DNA from: Lumnitzera littorea | Lineage: Eukaryota > Streptophyta > Magnoliopsida > Myrtales > Combretaceae | Length of the DNA: 64,000 nucleotides | Assembly: GCA_024138015.1 (NCBI GenBank) | Contig: JAMXBB010000007.1 | Span: 70,764,718 to 70,828,717 of the forward strand | Reading direction: 5' to 3' | Part shown: piece after piece, positions 12,006-22,867 of the stretch | How positions within the stretch are numbered: the first letter of the stretch is position 1 | Layout: the number at the start of each line of letters is the position of its first letter | Notes under the pieces: model-generated | Database searches by the model: none | The model's input: only the letters and a program-made list of their open reading frames with translations | What the model was told of the DNA's origin: nothing | Position numbers and translations under genes: made by a program

Positions 12006-13231
12006 ATGCGAGTAAAATTATCATATAATTATAATACATAATCCATATCTAGAAAGAATTATTAGTACTACCTAATAGAAGGTTATAAATAATCCTTATG
12101 AGAAGGAGTAGAAAAGTCACCTACAATAGTCATTCCTTGATCAAGAATCTAGGAAAACATGGGGATAGGAGTTACTCCAGTAATAACTATTATATCATCT
12201 CTCTATTATCTTAAAGTAAATAAGCAATTAGTGAGATGGATGTACTATTTGTTTCTCTCTCAAACTAATATTAGGTTTTAAAAATGTTAAAAAATAATAT
12301 AACCATACTTTTTGTATTATCATCATGAAATCGTATCAAAAACTAATTACGTAATCTTTAATGTAAAATGCTTGGCACAACTTTTGAGGAAGTAACTCCA
12401 TGTGGAGTTGCCTAGCAATGGCGGGGGTTTCTTATTGAAGGTCCATTCCTTTGCAAATGACTTGACTTTCTGTTTTCTTTTTTTTTTTTCCATAAAAAGT
12501 GTAATTTATTAACTATAGGTCCCATAAAAATAATGTAAAAAATTACTAAGGAATTTTTTTTAAAGGAAATTAGGGATGAAATGAAGAGATCCTTAAATAT
12601 AGGAGTTTCTTAAAATGTTGACATTATATCTAAGAACTCTAAATGGAGTCCTTAGGATTAAAGATAGCTTTAGAAGCAACTTGAAATATTAAATATAGTG
12701 AAATTCTGAAAAGGGTCACTAATGCAACTATTTTTTTTTTTTCTTGTTGCAACTATTCCTTGATTTTTCAATTGCTTGAAATAAGTAAATATGTATTGAC
12801 ATGACGCAAGAAGCAGATTGACGAGAATAACTTTGAATTTGACATGATACTATTTTTATGTTACATTTGGTATGTATGAGTGGTCTATATTTGAAAATGT
12901 TCACAAAATGAAATAGAATTAAATGTATATATAGTAGTAATTGTCAAAACTAACTATAATTTTGATTAACAATAATTAATGATGGGGAAATGAAATCACA
13001 ATTTTACCTTTTAAATGCATTTTCAAACATACGAAACATGACATTAAAGTTTTTCATAGATTAACATGCTCAATATATATTTCGTTTTATATTAGATGAT
13101 CTTGGAAAATTAGATACTTTTTTATGTTAATTATTGCATATAACTGTTAAGTGAGGGTTAAAAAAATCTGTATGCATATAACTGGATCACAATGATCTTA
13201 ATCGAAAATTAGATAACTAATATAATTATTC

Positions 13232-13312
13232 TAGTCGAAAACATAGTTACGGAAATACCTATGTATTTATAGTCGAAAACATAGTCATTTCTTAATATGT
13301 TTTTTCGTGTAG
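13232..13312 (+). mobile_element. Possible terminus of a CACTA-type transposon
   Basis: The 16-mer TAGTCGAAAACATAGT occurs exactly at 13232-13247 and 13270-13285. It is followed at about 13299-13312 by TTTTTTCGTGTAGT, which reads ACTACACGAAAAAA on the other strand and resembles the CACTACAAGAAAAA ends of plant CACTA elements. Subterminal direct repeats next to such an end are characteristic of the superfamily. The opposite end was not found. Confidence 0.35.
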
Positions 13313-14551
13313 TTACATGAAGATGCCTTTTGGGCCATTCCTATAGACGACAGGTTTCGTTACTGATACTTCTCATCTACATTGTATTGGGAGCATAACA
13401 ACGTGATAAAATGGACCCAGAAATGGCTTCCACAGGGACATTGGACTACAAGCCTTCCTATAGCGTCTTAAAAGCAATGGCCCAAAGAATTATTCATCCA
13501 ATAAAATTCTTCTTCTATAAAAGCAAAATAGTAATCTGAAACTATTTGAGCATATTCGTCTAATCATTCATTTGTTCCACAAACCATACCTGACGACGAT
13601 TTTCCAAAAAAGTTAGTTGATTTTGTTTGATTTGCGGAAAAAAAAATGTTTTTCACAACTCTTTTATGATCAGAACTTTAAAATCATCAAAATAATATTA
13701 TGTTGATGTTTAAAAACTATTGCTATAAACATATTATAGTTGTAGGTGCTGGTATAAGGAAAAAGTAGCAACCGAAGATTGATAATGGCAGTTAAAAATC
13801 ACAAAGAATATTTGTAGAAAACGAGAATAATTATTGTTGTAGGCTATTCTAAGAGGAAGTAAGTGCATTAGAAGTCCTTTATATTTGTGCCCAATCTAAT
13901 GAAATCCTTTATATTCCAAATAGATTATTATCATTACTTCTCCTTTTTTTCCTTAACAACTTTTACATTACAACTTTAGGGGATGAACAAAAGATTTACT
14001 AATACTAACATGCTATGTAAATTGATAAATGACTTACAAGTATCAATAAAATTTTGATATATGATTATGAAGATTGCCATTAAGTTACAATGACATTAGT
14101 TAAGTGAATCATTTAAATCATTTATATTTGTGTTAAATTTCAATTAGCTAATTAATATTTTGAAGAAGTCATTTAAATACTTTATACATGTGCTGTTGCA
14201 CCAAATAAATTATTTGTACTTATACTTACAAATTATGAAATATATTAACAAAATACTTATTTAGTGAAAAAAGGGCAAATTCAAGAGAATTAAAACTCAC
14301 TTAAAACATATTAATTTAATTGAACTTTTCCTCAGTATAGAGTACTTACTTAATTTCGAGACAAATATAGAGAACTTGTAGTTCACTTATGACCTTCTTA
14401 ATTTGTTGTAAATCAAGCTCACACATTCTTCAAATTGAGTTTTACACGTTGAGATTCATCAATAATGAATCAATGATTTTGACTAATTTTATAATTCTTT
14501 ATCAAGATCCTCTTTGATATCATTAAACATAGAATAAATATTGTAGAGAGC

Positions 14552-15198
14552 TGATAATTATCATATTAATTATTGGGCTAAATCAACTATTTATTTGGCT
14601 TAACTCTTAAGCTAAGTGATATAGCCTAGAGAGTCTAGTCCATAAACTTGGGATGATTCTAGAAGATTTAGCTTGATGAGCTCAAATAGGGATCGTTGAA
14701 TCAATTTGTCTGACTTTAACTTTTCTCAAGCAGGTTTATACACTTATAAAGAAGGTTACTGGCCTTAAGCTCATCAATTAACTTATTTAGGATAAAGGTG
14801 AATTGAGTAAGCTTTACCTCATTCATTGATCACTTAGATGATCCGATGAATATCATTATACCTAAGAGCCTATAAATACCCAATATTTCCTTCTCATTTA
14901 GAATCCTCAGAGAGAATTGAGAAATAACATTACTCTGCAAAACCTCTACTCTCTAAGATTAAATGAGCATTCAGACAAAGAACGATCTCGATCGCTTAAG
15001 AAGTGCAAGGTTGACATCTTGAGTTCTTTAGGTGTCGCTTATGTATTTGATACTCTATAATTGCTTGTTCCTCCTCCCTCTATTCTCTCTTTAATCATCC
15101 CTCAAGTGTCATCTCTAAGTCACTACTCTAAGACTACATGTAACATGATGCTCGTGTGACTGACAAGTAACCAATCTACTAGAACTTTGGCATCTACA
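14552..15198 (+). repeat. 5' LTR of element G
   Basis: Direct repeat of 22868-23458. Blocks such as ATATTAATTATTG and AATATTTCCTTCTCATTTAGA are identical or nearly so in both copies. TATAAATA at 14871-14878 is a good core promoter; the 3' copy has the decayed form CATAAACA. The LTR ends with CTACA, immediately before the PBS. The two LTRs are visibly diverged, roughly three quarters to four fifths identical by eye, implying an old insertion. Confidence 0.85.
14871..14878 (+). promoter_or_regulatory. TATA box of the element G 5' LTR
   Basis: The sequence CCTATAAATACCC sits at mid-LTR, with a CT-rich, AG-ended leader downstream, as expected for the U3-R border. Confidence 0.6.
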
Positions 15199-15201
15199 TT
15201 T

Positions 15202-15219
15202 TAGCGACTTCGCTAGGGA
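15202..15219 (+). other. Primer-binding site of element G (mutated)
   Basis: TAGCGACTTCGCTAGGGA lies 3 bp after the 5' LTR. It differs only by G-to-A and C-to-T type changes from TGGCGACTCCGCTGGGGA, a form I recall from plant gypsy elements. Element B has the similar TGGTGACTCCACTAGGGA. The tRNA primer is not assigned. Confidence 0.65.
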
Positions 15220-15923
15220 TAGAGAGTGATATCAAAGCTATGACACCTCCTAGAAAGAGAATGGTTGTTACAAATGAAGCTATCTCTCAAGAACAAGATG
15301 CTAATGTTGAACAAGTTGAGCAAGATTCACCTCTATTACCTCAAGACATTAATCAAGATAATCTAGTCCTTAAGCCTTCTCAAGACACTATGGAGGTGAC
15401 ATGAGTTATGCAAGAGGCAACAAAGCCTTAAATCATTTTATGGCTATGTTTGCTCCTCTCATGATAGGATTGGTTGCCTCTACTGCTATGCAACATGTTG
15501 TTACATAAATTGACACTACGTTCTCTACTAAAACAACTAACCCTCTCACTACTACACAGGATATACCTCAAGGAAGGCTTGAGCAAACATCCTTACTACG
15601 ACCTATAGCTAGACAAGACCTAATATCTAAACCAAAGAATGTAAGAGCTTAGATTGGCAACTCTTCATCCTCTTAAGTTTCCATTTGCATAGCTTTAGCG
15701 GATCCATATGCCACCAGACTCTAAATTCTACATCTATAGTATCTGCCCTAGCATTGGCAGTATCTACTTCTGTATCTGTAGTGTCTATCCTAAGAACTTC
15801 ATTTATAACAAAGGAAAACTTATATCAATACATGAAGGAAATTCAAGCAAGTTGTTCACAGGAGTACCAGAATTGAAGCTTCCTTATCATTCATGAATTG
15901 CTATAAAATCCTGTCCTGAGGAC

Positions 15924-18678
15924 TGTAAGCTCTAAAGCCAAGCCAAGTAACCGTAGGATTGAACTTAGAACCCAAGGTTTAGGGCGATCGGTTAAAGGAC
16001 CCGATCAAACCCAAATTATAAACTATTGAGAGAATATTAGTAAAAATGACCCCGTAAAGAATATTTTTTTGTACTATATATGAATTTACATGTAAGTATA
16101 AATACGCGAAATGTGCTAAAATAATACTAAATGCTTAAAGAAAATTCATAATTAATTAAGGAAAAATCAAGAAAAATCATGAATCATCCAGAATTAGGTC
16201 GTGTCAGCTAGGAAAAATAAGAAAAAATTCAGCCAATTAAAATAAGATAACATAAAAGCCAAAAATCAAGGGATAAGGCAATTGTCTTGTCCCATTTAAT
16301 GCACAATAAATCCCCTAAAGCCCTATAAATAGCAGGAAAAATCACAAAGCTCATTTGGGCAGTTTGGAAAGTGAGAAAAATAGAGAGAGATGAAAATTGA
16401 GAGAGACGAAAATTGAGAGAAATATTCAGTTTAGAAAAAAATTAGAAAAAACTATGCAATTAGGGCTTTCAAAGGGAACTCATACCAGACAAGTAGCTGG
16501 GAGTGGACGGCCACCACCACCACACGGTGGTGGCAGCGCCCAGGCCAGCCGACAAGGCCACGGCGGCCAGAGGTGGCCGGAGCCACCCAGATCAGTGAGT
16601 CCGATTTCTAGCCCGATTCTTGTGTAATTTTGTAAAAATAGTAAATAGTTTTAGAAAATTATGAAACTTGTTATTCTGAGGTTTTATTGTGTATAGATTT
16701 AGGAAAAAATAGTGATTTGGTTTAACCACATCTAAAAATATAAGGTCCTTAAGAAGTTGTGCAAAACCGAGTATAATTAGAATGGAAAATAAATAGGCTT
16801 AGGAGTGTAGTTTGGAGCTCAGTTTTTTTCTATAGGATGCTCATGTGATATAGAAAAGTGCTATGAAGCCATTTTTTTTTAAATTAATTTTCGAAATTTT
16901 TAAGTTAATTTTTAGCCCTAAAATGATGGAAAAATTGGGTAATTTGAAGTTAATTAGGTGATTAGGATATTAATTACTGATTTAGATAGTAATTAGATGT
17001 TTAGGGATGTTAATCTCTAATGTGGAACCCTAATCCTAACCTTTGGAGTATTAAGTATGGTTAATTTAGGAAATTAGGTAGTTAATATAAGAAATTAGTA
17101 ATATGTGAAATTGTAAATTAATAAATCTAAAAAATTAGGGTTATTTAGATAATATTAGAGTAAAAATCAGAATAATATTAAATCTGAATTAAGATTGAAT
17201 TTTAGGTAATTATATAAAAAAAGTAAGATTTTCTCACATTGGGGATAAATTCGATACCCTAATTAGGACTAGCGTGTACCAAATAGCTTAAAATACTAAA
17301 TTAAGACCCAATAGGATATTTGAATACTCGAGCTTAATGTGATTAATTTCACATTAGGATTCGAGCATGTTTAGGACTTAGAAATCGAACTAAAACCTAA
17401 TTTAGAAATCGATGTGGAGATTGAACCCGAACCTAACCCCAAACCTAGAATAATTGTAAAAGACTTAATACCTAGATAATTAGGCTTATTAAACTTTAAA
17501 CAAAACCTAACAATAAGCGTTATAGGATAAAATGAACTTATAATATTTATATGAAAAGCTGAAACCACGTTTGTGTTATAAGGATAATCGGCAATAGCCT
17601 AAGCAAATCGAACCTCGAGTGAGTGAGCGAGGAGTTGAGGTAAGTTGGGATTAATACGATGCTGTATTTTGGAGGCTTAAGATTATGCTTGGTTGTGCTT
17701 GTTAGATAGTTGAATGTATGCATGTGCTTGATTATGGGTGATGCTATGATTATGTTTGTTGTTCTAGCATATATTGTATGATTTGTATGAAGTGATTGAT
17801 CATCCTAAACTGGACTTAATCAAATGTCTGACCAGCAATCATAATCGGACATGCATGGCAACCCGTTAGGGGAACTTAGGACTCTCCGGCCAAATACCGA
17901 CTCCTTCGGAAGGGATAGCGCAGGATTGCAAAATGGTCCCTTCTTCATCCTCAGTCGAACTAAGTGACAGGAGAGGAGGTCGCGGCGAGGGTGAAGACAG
18001 TGGTTTGAAGGTAGTCACGGGAGGAGCAAGGTCTCTATTACACAAGCTTGGGTTTGGTCGTGAGCTGTTGCATTAACGGCAACTCCTCAACCCGGATTAG
18101 AGCGAGCGTAATTTCTCTAATCTTACGATGGGCCGGACAACGTCGTGTGATGGCATTTGCTTACATATGCATTGCATTTAATAAGTGATTGAAAACCTTG
18201 TTGTGTTTCTGGTATAATTTTAAGTCCTCCGTCCCTACTTACTGAGCTGTGGTTGCTCACATCCCTATAGAGGTCGTGTAGGTGCTGGTTAAGAAGCGGC
18301 AAACAACTACTCTGAAGCTAGCAACTGTTGGATCCTAGGGAGTGAAGAAAAATATTGAAGAATAAACACATATTTTTAAGGTTTAAGTTTTTATTTTAGA
18401 ATTATTTTTCATTTCCGAATGATGTAATAATTTAGAAAAATACTATAGAGAAATATTGTAAACTTTAACTGCAATAACTGAATTATAACACATATATATA
18501 ATTCCTCACTTTTATAAGTAAATGATTTATTTAAATTACAAACTGTCTACTTCAAAGCGGGTTAGTTGAAGACGCCTTGTGTAGATCAGGTCTAAGATAG
18601 CGGTTGTAAAGCCAACTTCTATCTTAGGATAGTTTACAAGGCGAGGCTATTACGACTCTACCACTTCGAGGCGTGACA
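15924..18678 (+). mobile_element. Solo LTR (2.76 kb) inserted in element G gag
   Basis: The LTR starts TGTAAGCTCTAAAGCC and ends GAGGCGTGACA, with AGGAC directly before (15919-15923) and after (18679-18683): a perfect 5-bp target duplication. No retrotransposon internal region lies next to it. Homology to the inverted LTR at 38966-42437 covers both ends and interior blocks such as ACGCGAAAT...AAAGAAAATTCATAA. TATAAATA at 16324-16331 lies upstream of a GA-rich leader and a GC-rich segment (about 16505-16590) containing CCACCACC...GGTGGTGG. It is best explained by recombination between the two LTRs of a gypsy element. Confidence 0.9.
16324..16331 (+). promoter_or_regulatory. TATA box of the 2.76-kb solo LTR
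   Basis: The context is CCCTATAAATAGCAGG, about 30-60 bp upstream of a GAGAGAGA-rich leader. The inverted relative at 38966-42437 has TATAAATT on the minus strand at 41830-41837. Confidence 0.55.
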
Positions 18679-19850
18679 AGGACTATGTAAGTCCTAAGTT
18701 CATACTGTTCAATGGCAAGAAAGATAGTACCAAAGAATACTTGTTGAAATTCGAGTACTAAAGAATACTTATTAAAATTCATCAAAACCTTGGAGCCATA
18801 TAGGCTCAAGGATGACTTGAAATTGAAAGAATTCTCTAAGTTGTTGATTGAAAAGCTATACATTTGGTATGTCGACCTCCTTTCAAGGTTAGTCGATTTA
18901 TGGGGGACTATGTGCAAGTTGTTTGTAGGAAATTTTTTCTCTACATAAGAACGAGTTACAATCACTAACATGGGATGAATGAGGCAAAACCTAAAGGAAG
19001 ATTTGATGGATTATATAGAGTGTTTCCAAGAGTACACCCTGGTATCTAAGATGTATGTCACGAGAGAAAATTAGTGAAGATTTGCATCTAAGGAATGTTT
19101 ACAGAGTATACTGTTTATCTAGAGAATCTCAACTTAAGTTCTTTCTTTGCACTTGTTGAGATTGCAAGAAGAACTAACAATTCCATTACAAGGCAACAAG
19201 GAAAAGGTGGGAGTTTGGGAAATGAACAAAATTTGTTAGCTTAGCCTATAGCAAAAGCTCCATAAGCAATAAAAAGACAAGGAATGAAAGACCGAAATAC
19301 TCTTGCACCATCTCTCTCATTCCTATGCCCACTGAGCAAGATGTATGCTATCCTTAATCAATGGCTATAGGATGGGAATATTAAGCTTCCAAGAGTAAAT
19401 CATTTACATAATGTAAATCAGAAGAACGATCCTAAGTTCTACAAATACCATAGGATTGTAGGTCATCTTACTAAAGAATGTTAGATCCTGAAGAAGATAT
19501 TTAATGATAGATCCATAATAGGGAACTTGTTATAGAAAATAACGATATTCATAACAATCCATTAACCATAGATGATAAACACCAATGTAAATGTTGTCAA
19601 TCATGATCTAAGGAGAGAAGATGAAGAGATGCCACAAATTAAGACACAAAATGGATATGAGACAATGTTAGAAACTAACTAAGGTAAACACCTACAAGAG
19701 GCAATCGCCTTAATGAAGACTTCTAATTTTAGGAAATTCTTTTATTTGTTAGGGTTTGATAAAGATGCACAGTTTACAGCAATAATTGTACTCACTCAGA
19801 TTTTTGAAAGACAATATGGAGACTATAGCGTAGTGTAACCTATTCAAAGA

Positions 19851-20520
19851 GTGCCTAACATGCATGAGAATGCAATACTTTTTATAGATATGGATATGTG
19901 TGCCAAGAAGCCTAATCATGGTGATTCACTATACATGGAAAGTACTAATAATGTTTACCCCATTAAGAGGATATTCATAGACAAGAGTTCCTCTATAAAC
20001 ATCATGCCCATGTCCATATTCAAGGCTATAAATATAGACAATTGGTGGTTGATGAGACAAATAATTTCAATCAATAGCTTCACCGAATTGTCTACACATA
20101 CATCTATTGATGTAGATTTAAAGTTGGCCTTATATAAGGCTCTACCCAATTCTATATGATCAACGTGTCCATGTCCTATTACCAATTGGAAGGAAGTGGT
20201 TACATGACCATAATCTCATATTATCAACATGGTACTAGTGCATTGAGGGTGACTAGAAAGGAAAAGATATATTTATCCCTACCATAAAGCGCCCCTTTAA
20301 ACATAATGAAGCATACCTTTGTAATGCTGGCTTCTTTGATGAATATGTTGAGGATGAGGAAATAACCATTACAAAGCCTTCTAGTATACTATTACCCATT
20401 TGAGAAGAAACTCAAGAGAAACAGCAAAGGAAAAGGAGATTGTGTGGCTTCCGTAGAGGCAAGAAAAAGAGAAGAGAGACCAATGTATAGTTGGCTTCAT
20501 TAGGCCAATCGAGCACCCCA
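19851..20520 (+). pseudogene. Retropepsin-like protease pseudogene of element G
   Basis: An open stretch of 102 codons contains IKRIFIDKSSSINIMPMSIF. It aligns by eye with the plant gypsy protease motif in which the catalytic Asp is followed by a Gly-Ser-Ser-like turn and 'N.MP'. The Asp is present, but the following Gly is replaced (D-K-S-S-S). After a frameshift at about 20160, recognisable downstream protease-linker sequence continues (W-LH-HNLI-STW near 20180-20235, then a FFDE segment near 20330) up to the Cassandra-type insertion. It would have processed the Gag-Pol polyprotein in virus-like particles and is now inactive. Confidence 0.75.
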
Positions 20521-20533
20521 CGTAAATGGCTAA

Positions 20534-20760
20534 TGTAATACCCCTTAACTACTAAGCGACTAAACTCTAATTATTGAGGTACCCTTTGGTATAATGGCTT
20601 AGAGTGCATTGGAACTCCAAAGTTAAGCGTGCTTAGGCTAGGTCAATCTCAAGATAGTGACCTTATGGGAAATTGCTACACCAAGGGATTAAACCACATA
20701 ACATTCCATGTTAAAAGCGAATAATACCTCATTGGGAAGAGTGTTAGTTGGGTTGTTATA
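20534..20760 (+). mobile_element. Cassandra-type solo LTR carrying a 5S rRNA-derived sequence
   Basis: The 227-bp unit begins TGTAATACCCC and ends GGGTTGTTATA (TTACA with a C-to-T change), inverted ends like those of Cassandra TRIM retrotransposons. It is flanked by GCTAA (20529-20533) and GTTAA (20761-20765), a 5-bp duplication with one transition. Positions 20601-20683 resemble plant 5S rRNA: GAACTCC, AGTTAAGCGTGCTTAGGC and GTGACCTTATGGGAA fall in the right order and spacing. Cassandra LTRs are known to carry such 5S sequences with an internal RNA polymerase III promoter. The unit separates the protease and RT remnants of element G. Confidence 0.85.
20601..20683 (+). other. 5S rRNA-like segment (not a 5S gene)
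   Basis: Box A-like AGTTAAGCGTGCTTAGGC and box C-like GATAGTGACC are preserved, but the segment is shortened at its 5' side and carries many substitutions. It lies within a Cassandra-type LTR rather than a tandem 5S array, so it is not annotated as an rRNA gene. Confidence 0.8.
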
Positions 20761-20765
20761 GTTAA

Positions 20766-21150
20766 CATTGTGCTAATAAGAAAGAAAAATGGATAAATAC
20801 GAGTTTGTGTACACTTTCGAGATCTTGATAAAGCCTATCTAAAAGATGACTTCCCATTGCCAAACATTGATACATTAGTGGATGCCTTAGTAGGGCACAA
20901 GTTGCTCTCATTTATGGATGGATTTGGTTGCTACAATAAGATAAAAATGGTTACTAGAGATGTTGAGTGTATCGCCTTCAAAACTCTAGTAAGGAACTTC
21001 TATTACATGTCATTCCTTTTGGGCTCAAGAATGTGTGGGCTACTTATCAAAGGATGATAATCGCTATATTCTATGATATGATGCATGATTTTATAGAAAA
21101 CTATACTGCTGAAATAGTCATTAAATCAAAACGAACCAAGTTGGCCAAAG
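20766..21150 (+). pseudogene. Reverse transcriptase pseudogene of element G
   Basis: The order of RT motifs is kept: R-V-C-V-H-F-R-D-L near 20800 (canonical RVCVDFRDLN), DDFPLPNID, LLSFMDGFGCYNKIKM (canonical SFMDGYSGYNQI), then after a frameshift PFGLKNVWATYQR, and YTAEIVIKSK at 21102-21131. The last corresponds to the catalytic YVDD box, with V to T, D to A and D to E, so both catalytic aspartates of that box are lost. No RNase H or integrase follows. The gene type is certain; activity is excluded. Confidence 0.9.
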
Positions 21151-22867
21151 CAAGAGTAAATGGTAGTAAAAAATGACATCCAAATTCCTTTCAAGCTATC
21201 AAGAGGAAACAAATTTGGTTTTATGAGATATATGAAATAATAATAATAATAATAAAGGTTGAGAAAGAGAAAGAAACATTGTCGTTGCCACCTACTTAAG
21301 AATTGGAAAAAGGGTTGTTACAGTACGTAAATAAAAAGTATTTACATGCAGTATTTCAATGAAACACAATCACTGGATACGATTTAATGAGTGTTGAAGT
21401 TGCTTGGTGCTTCCTCCTAATGAGTATCATAACTTGAGCTTAATTCACTTGATATTAATTTGCTTAAATTTACTAGCCGAAGATTGAAGTTCTCACAAGT
21501 ATATATAGCCCACAACAAAGTGTTTCAAGGATGGATACTAAAACATTTGATGTAAGATTTAACAAATCTTGGTTGCTATGGATGATATTATTAAAAAAAA
21601 TTAAGGATGTTTAAATCCAAAAGTTAAAGGGATTTTCCATGATTCATAAATATGCAGACTTAGATATGGCTCTCGTTGAAAGTGTATTTGGATTGGTAAT
21701 TGTAATATTATCAGTAAATATTTCTTTGGTAAGTAAATATTTGAAGTTATATTTGATATGCATTAGAGTGTCTTGAAATGGAAGTAAAATCTGGTTGGTG
21801 AAATATTTGGGATGAGATATTTGGCAACTAAAGTACTTGAGAAGCCAAAAAAAAAAAAAAGGAGATTTTACTTCCATTTCAAGACACTCTATTGCATATC
21901 TTATTTTATTTTATTTTTTTCCTGATTTGTGAAGGAGGGCAACATTGTTTAAGGAACTATATGGCCTTGAGATTTGGTGAATGAAAATTGAAGGATTATG
22001 CTTTGTTGGCTTAAGTTAGGATTTAAGATGAAGTATCACTAAGATGTAATGGTTTTGAGCATATTGAAAATTATTTACAATTACTATGGTTTACGAGCAT
22101 AGAGGAGGATTCACTTAAGTAAGACTCTATGGAAAAAAAAAAAAAAGGGGGCCATCTAAGGATAGATGTAAATGAGGTTCAACTTTTATAAGATGATAAG
22201 AAGTATTACTATTTGGTTTATGAAGTAGGTTTTATTGATATATTCGTCATTCTTATAAGGATATGATAGTTATAGAGATTCCAAAATATAAAGTGAATAT
22301 CTTATTTCAGTACAAATTGGAAAAGAATATGAGCCAAGAATGATTTGCATAAGGAAGAAATGTCAAACAAAGTTCAATCTCATATGCATTAGGATATGGA
22401 TGTATAAGTCCTCTTAAGGATTGAAATTGAAACAATAAGCTAAAATCACAGATTTGGAACTAATGCATGAAGACACTTCAATGAAATGGGTGGTTCACAT
22501 AAATCAAATGAAGAAAGCATATTAGCTCGTGCAAGTACAGGTGTCTACTGATGATTGATATATAGTATTGTGTTAGGAGGCAATGTAATTTTGATCATGC
22601 CTAAAGTGATGTGTGCAATTAGATGTTATCACAAACTTGCACATTATAGTATACCATAAATAAATTTGCAATGTTAACATTAGGCTCATACACTCTAATA
22701 CATCAATAAAATAAATTTCTAGTTTTGTGAGCTCATTTAGCAGCATTGTAACTCTTTATGATGCATGTGCGTTTAGTAGTGACCTAACTATTCAAAAGTA
22801 GCAACTAATGCCCAAAATACTTGCACTCTATCTAAGAATTTTGGTTAGGAGGCAAAATATAGAGGGT
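21151..22867 (+). other. 3' internal region of element G, no pol motif recognised
   Basis: The region between RT and the 3' LTR shows an (ATA)n run at about 21237-21257, a near-perfect inverted repeat (21755-21792 and 21863-21900) and A-runs near 21848-21860 and 22133-22146. No RNase H or integrase signature could be found in any frame. A purine-rich AGGAGGCAAAATATAGAGGG at about 22847-22866 directly precedes the 3' LTR and may be the polypurine tract. Confidence 0.45.
21755..21900. repeat. Near-perfect 38-bp inverted repeat with 70-nt loop
   Basis: Positions 21755-21792 (GATATGCATTAGAGTG...) and 21863-21900 (...CACTCTATTGCATATC) are reverse complements with a single mismatch. The loop contains a 14-bp A-run. 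The match is far better preserved than the surrounding retroelement remnants, so it is either young or maintained. Confidence 0.9.

Larger units (their letters stand above)
10924..14551. other. AT-rich intergenic DNA with low-complexity and transposon-end remnants
   Basis: No gene is supported. The stretch contains the TGG/TGA-rich tract (11456-12005) and a possible CACTA terminus near 13232-13312. TTTGGGCCATTCCTATAG (about 13328) has an inverted partner, CTATAGCG...AATGGCCCAAA, near 13460-13485. The frames on the minus strand at 11456-12001 are translations of the low-complexity tract. Confidence 0.5.
15240..19700 (+). pseudogene. Gag pseudogene of element G, split by a solo LTR
   Basis: The first ATG after the PBS begins a Gln/Asp/Glu-rich N-terminal stretch that stays open for about 50 codons before stops accumulate. 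The frame is interrupted by the LTR at 15924-18678. Beyond the duplicated AGGAC it continues in register, giving PKFILFNGKKDSTKEYLLKF at about 18695-18755, a typical gypsy gag core ('F.G..D..E.L..F'). Downstream, weak similarity persists to about 19700, including a Cys/His-containing segment near 19440-19480 that could be a decayed zinc knuckle. Many stops make it non-functional. The family call rests on the core motif, its position and the downstream protease and RT. Confidence 0.7.

Noticed and set aside
16397..16627. 76-codon frame with Gly/Pro-rich end
   Set aside because: It lies in the leader of a solo LTR, overlaps the GC-rich hairpin and has no recognisable homologue.
20601..20683. 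5S rRNA gene
   Set aside because: The segment is incomplete and lies inside a Cassandra-type LTR with a target duplication, so it is transposon-borne.
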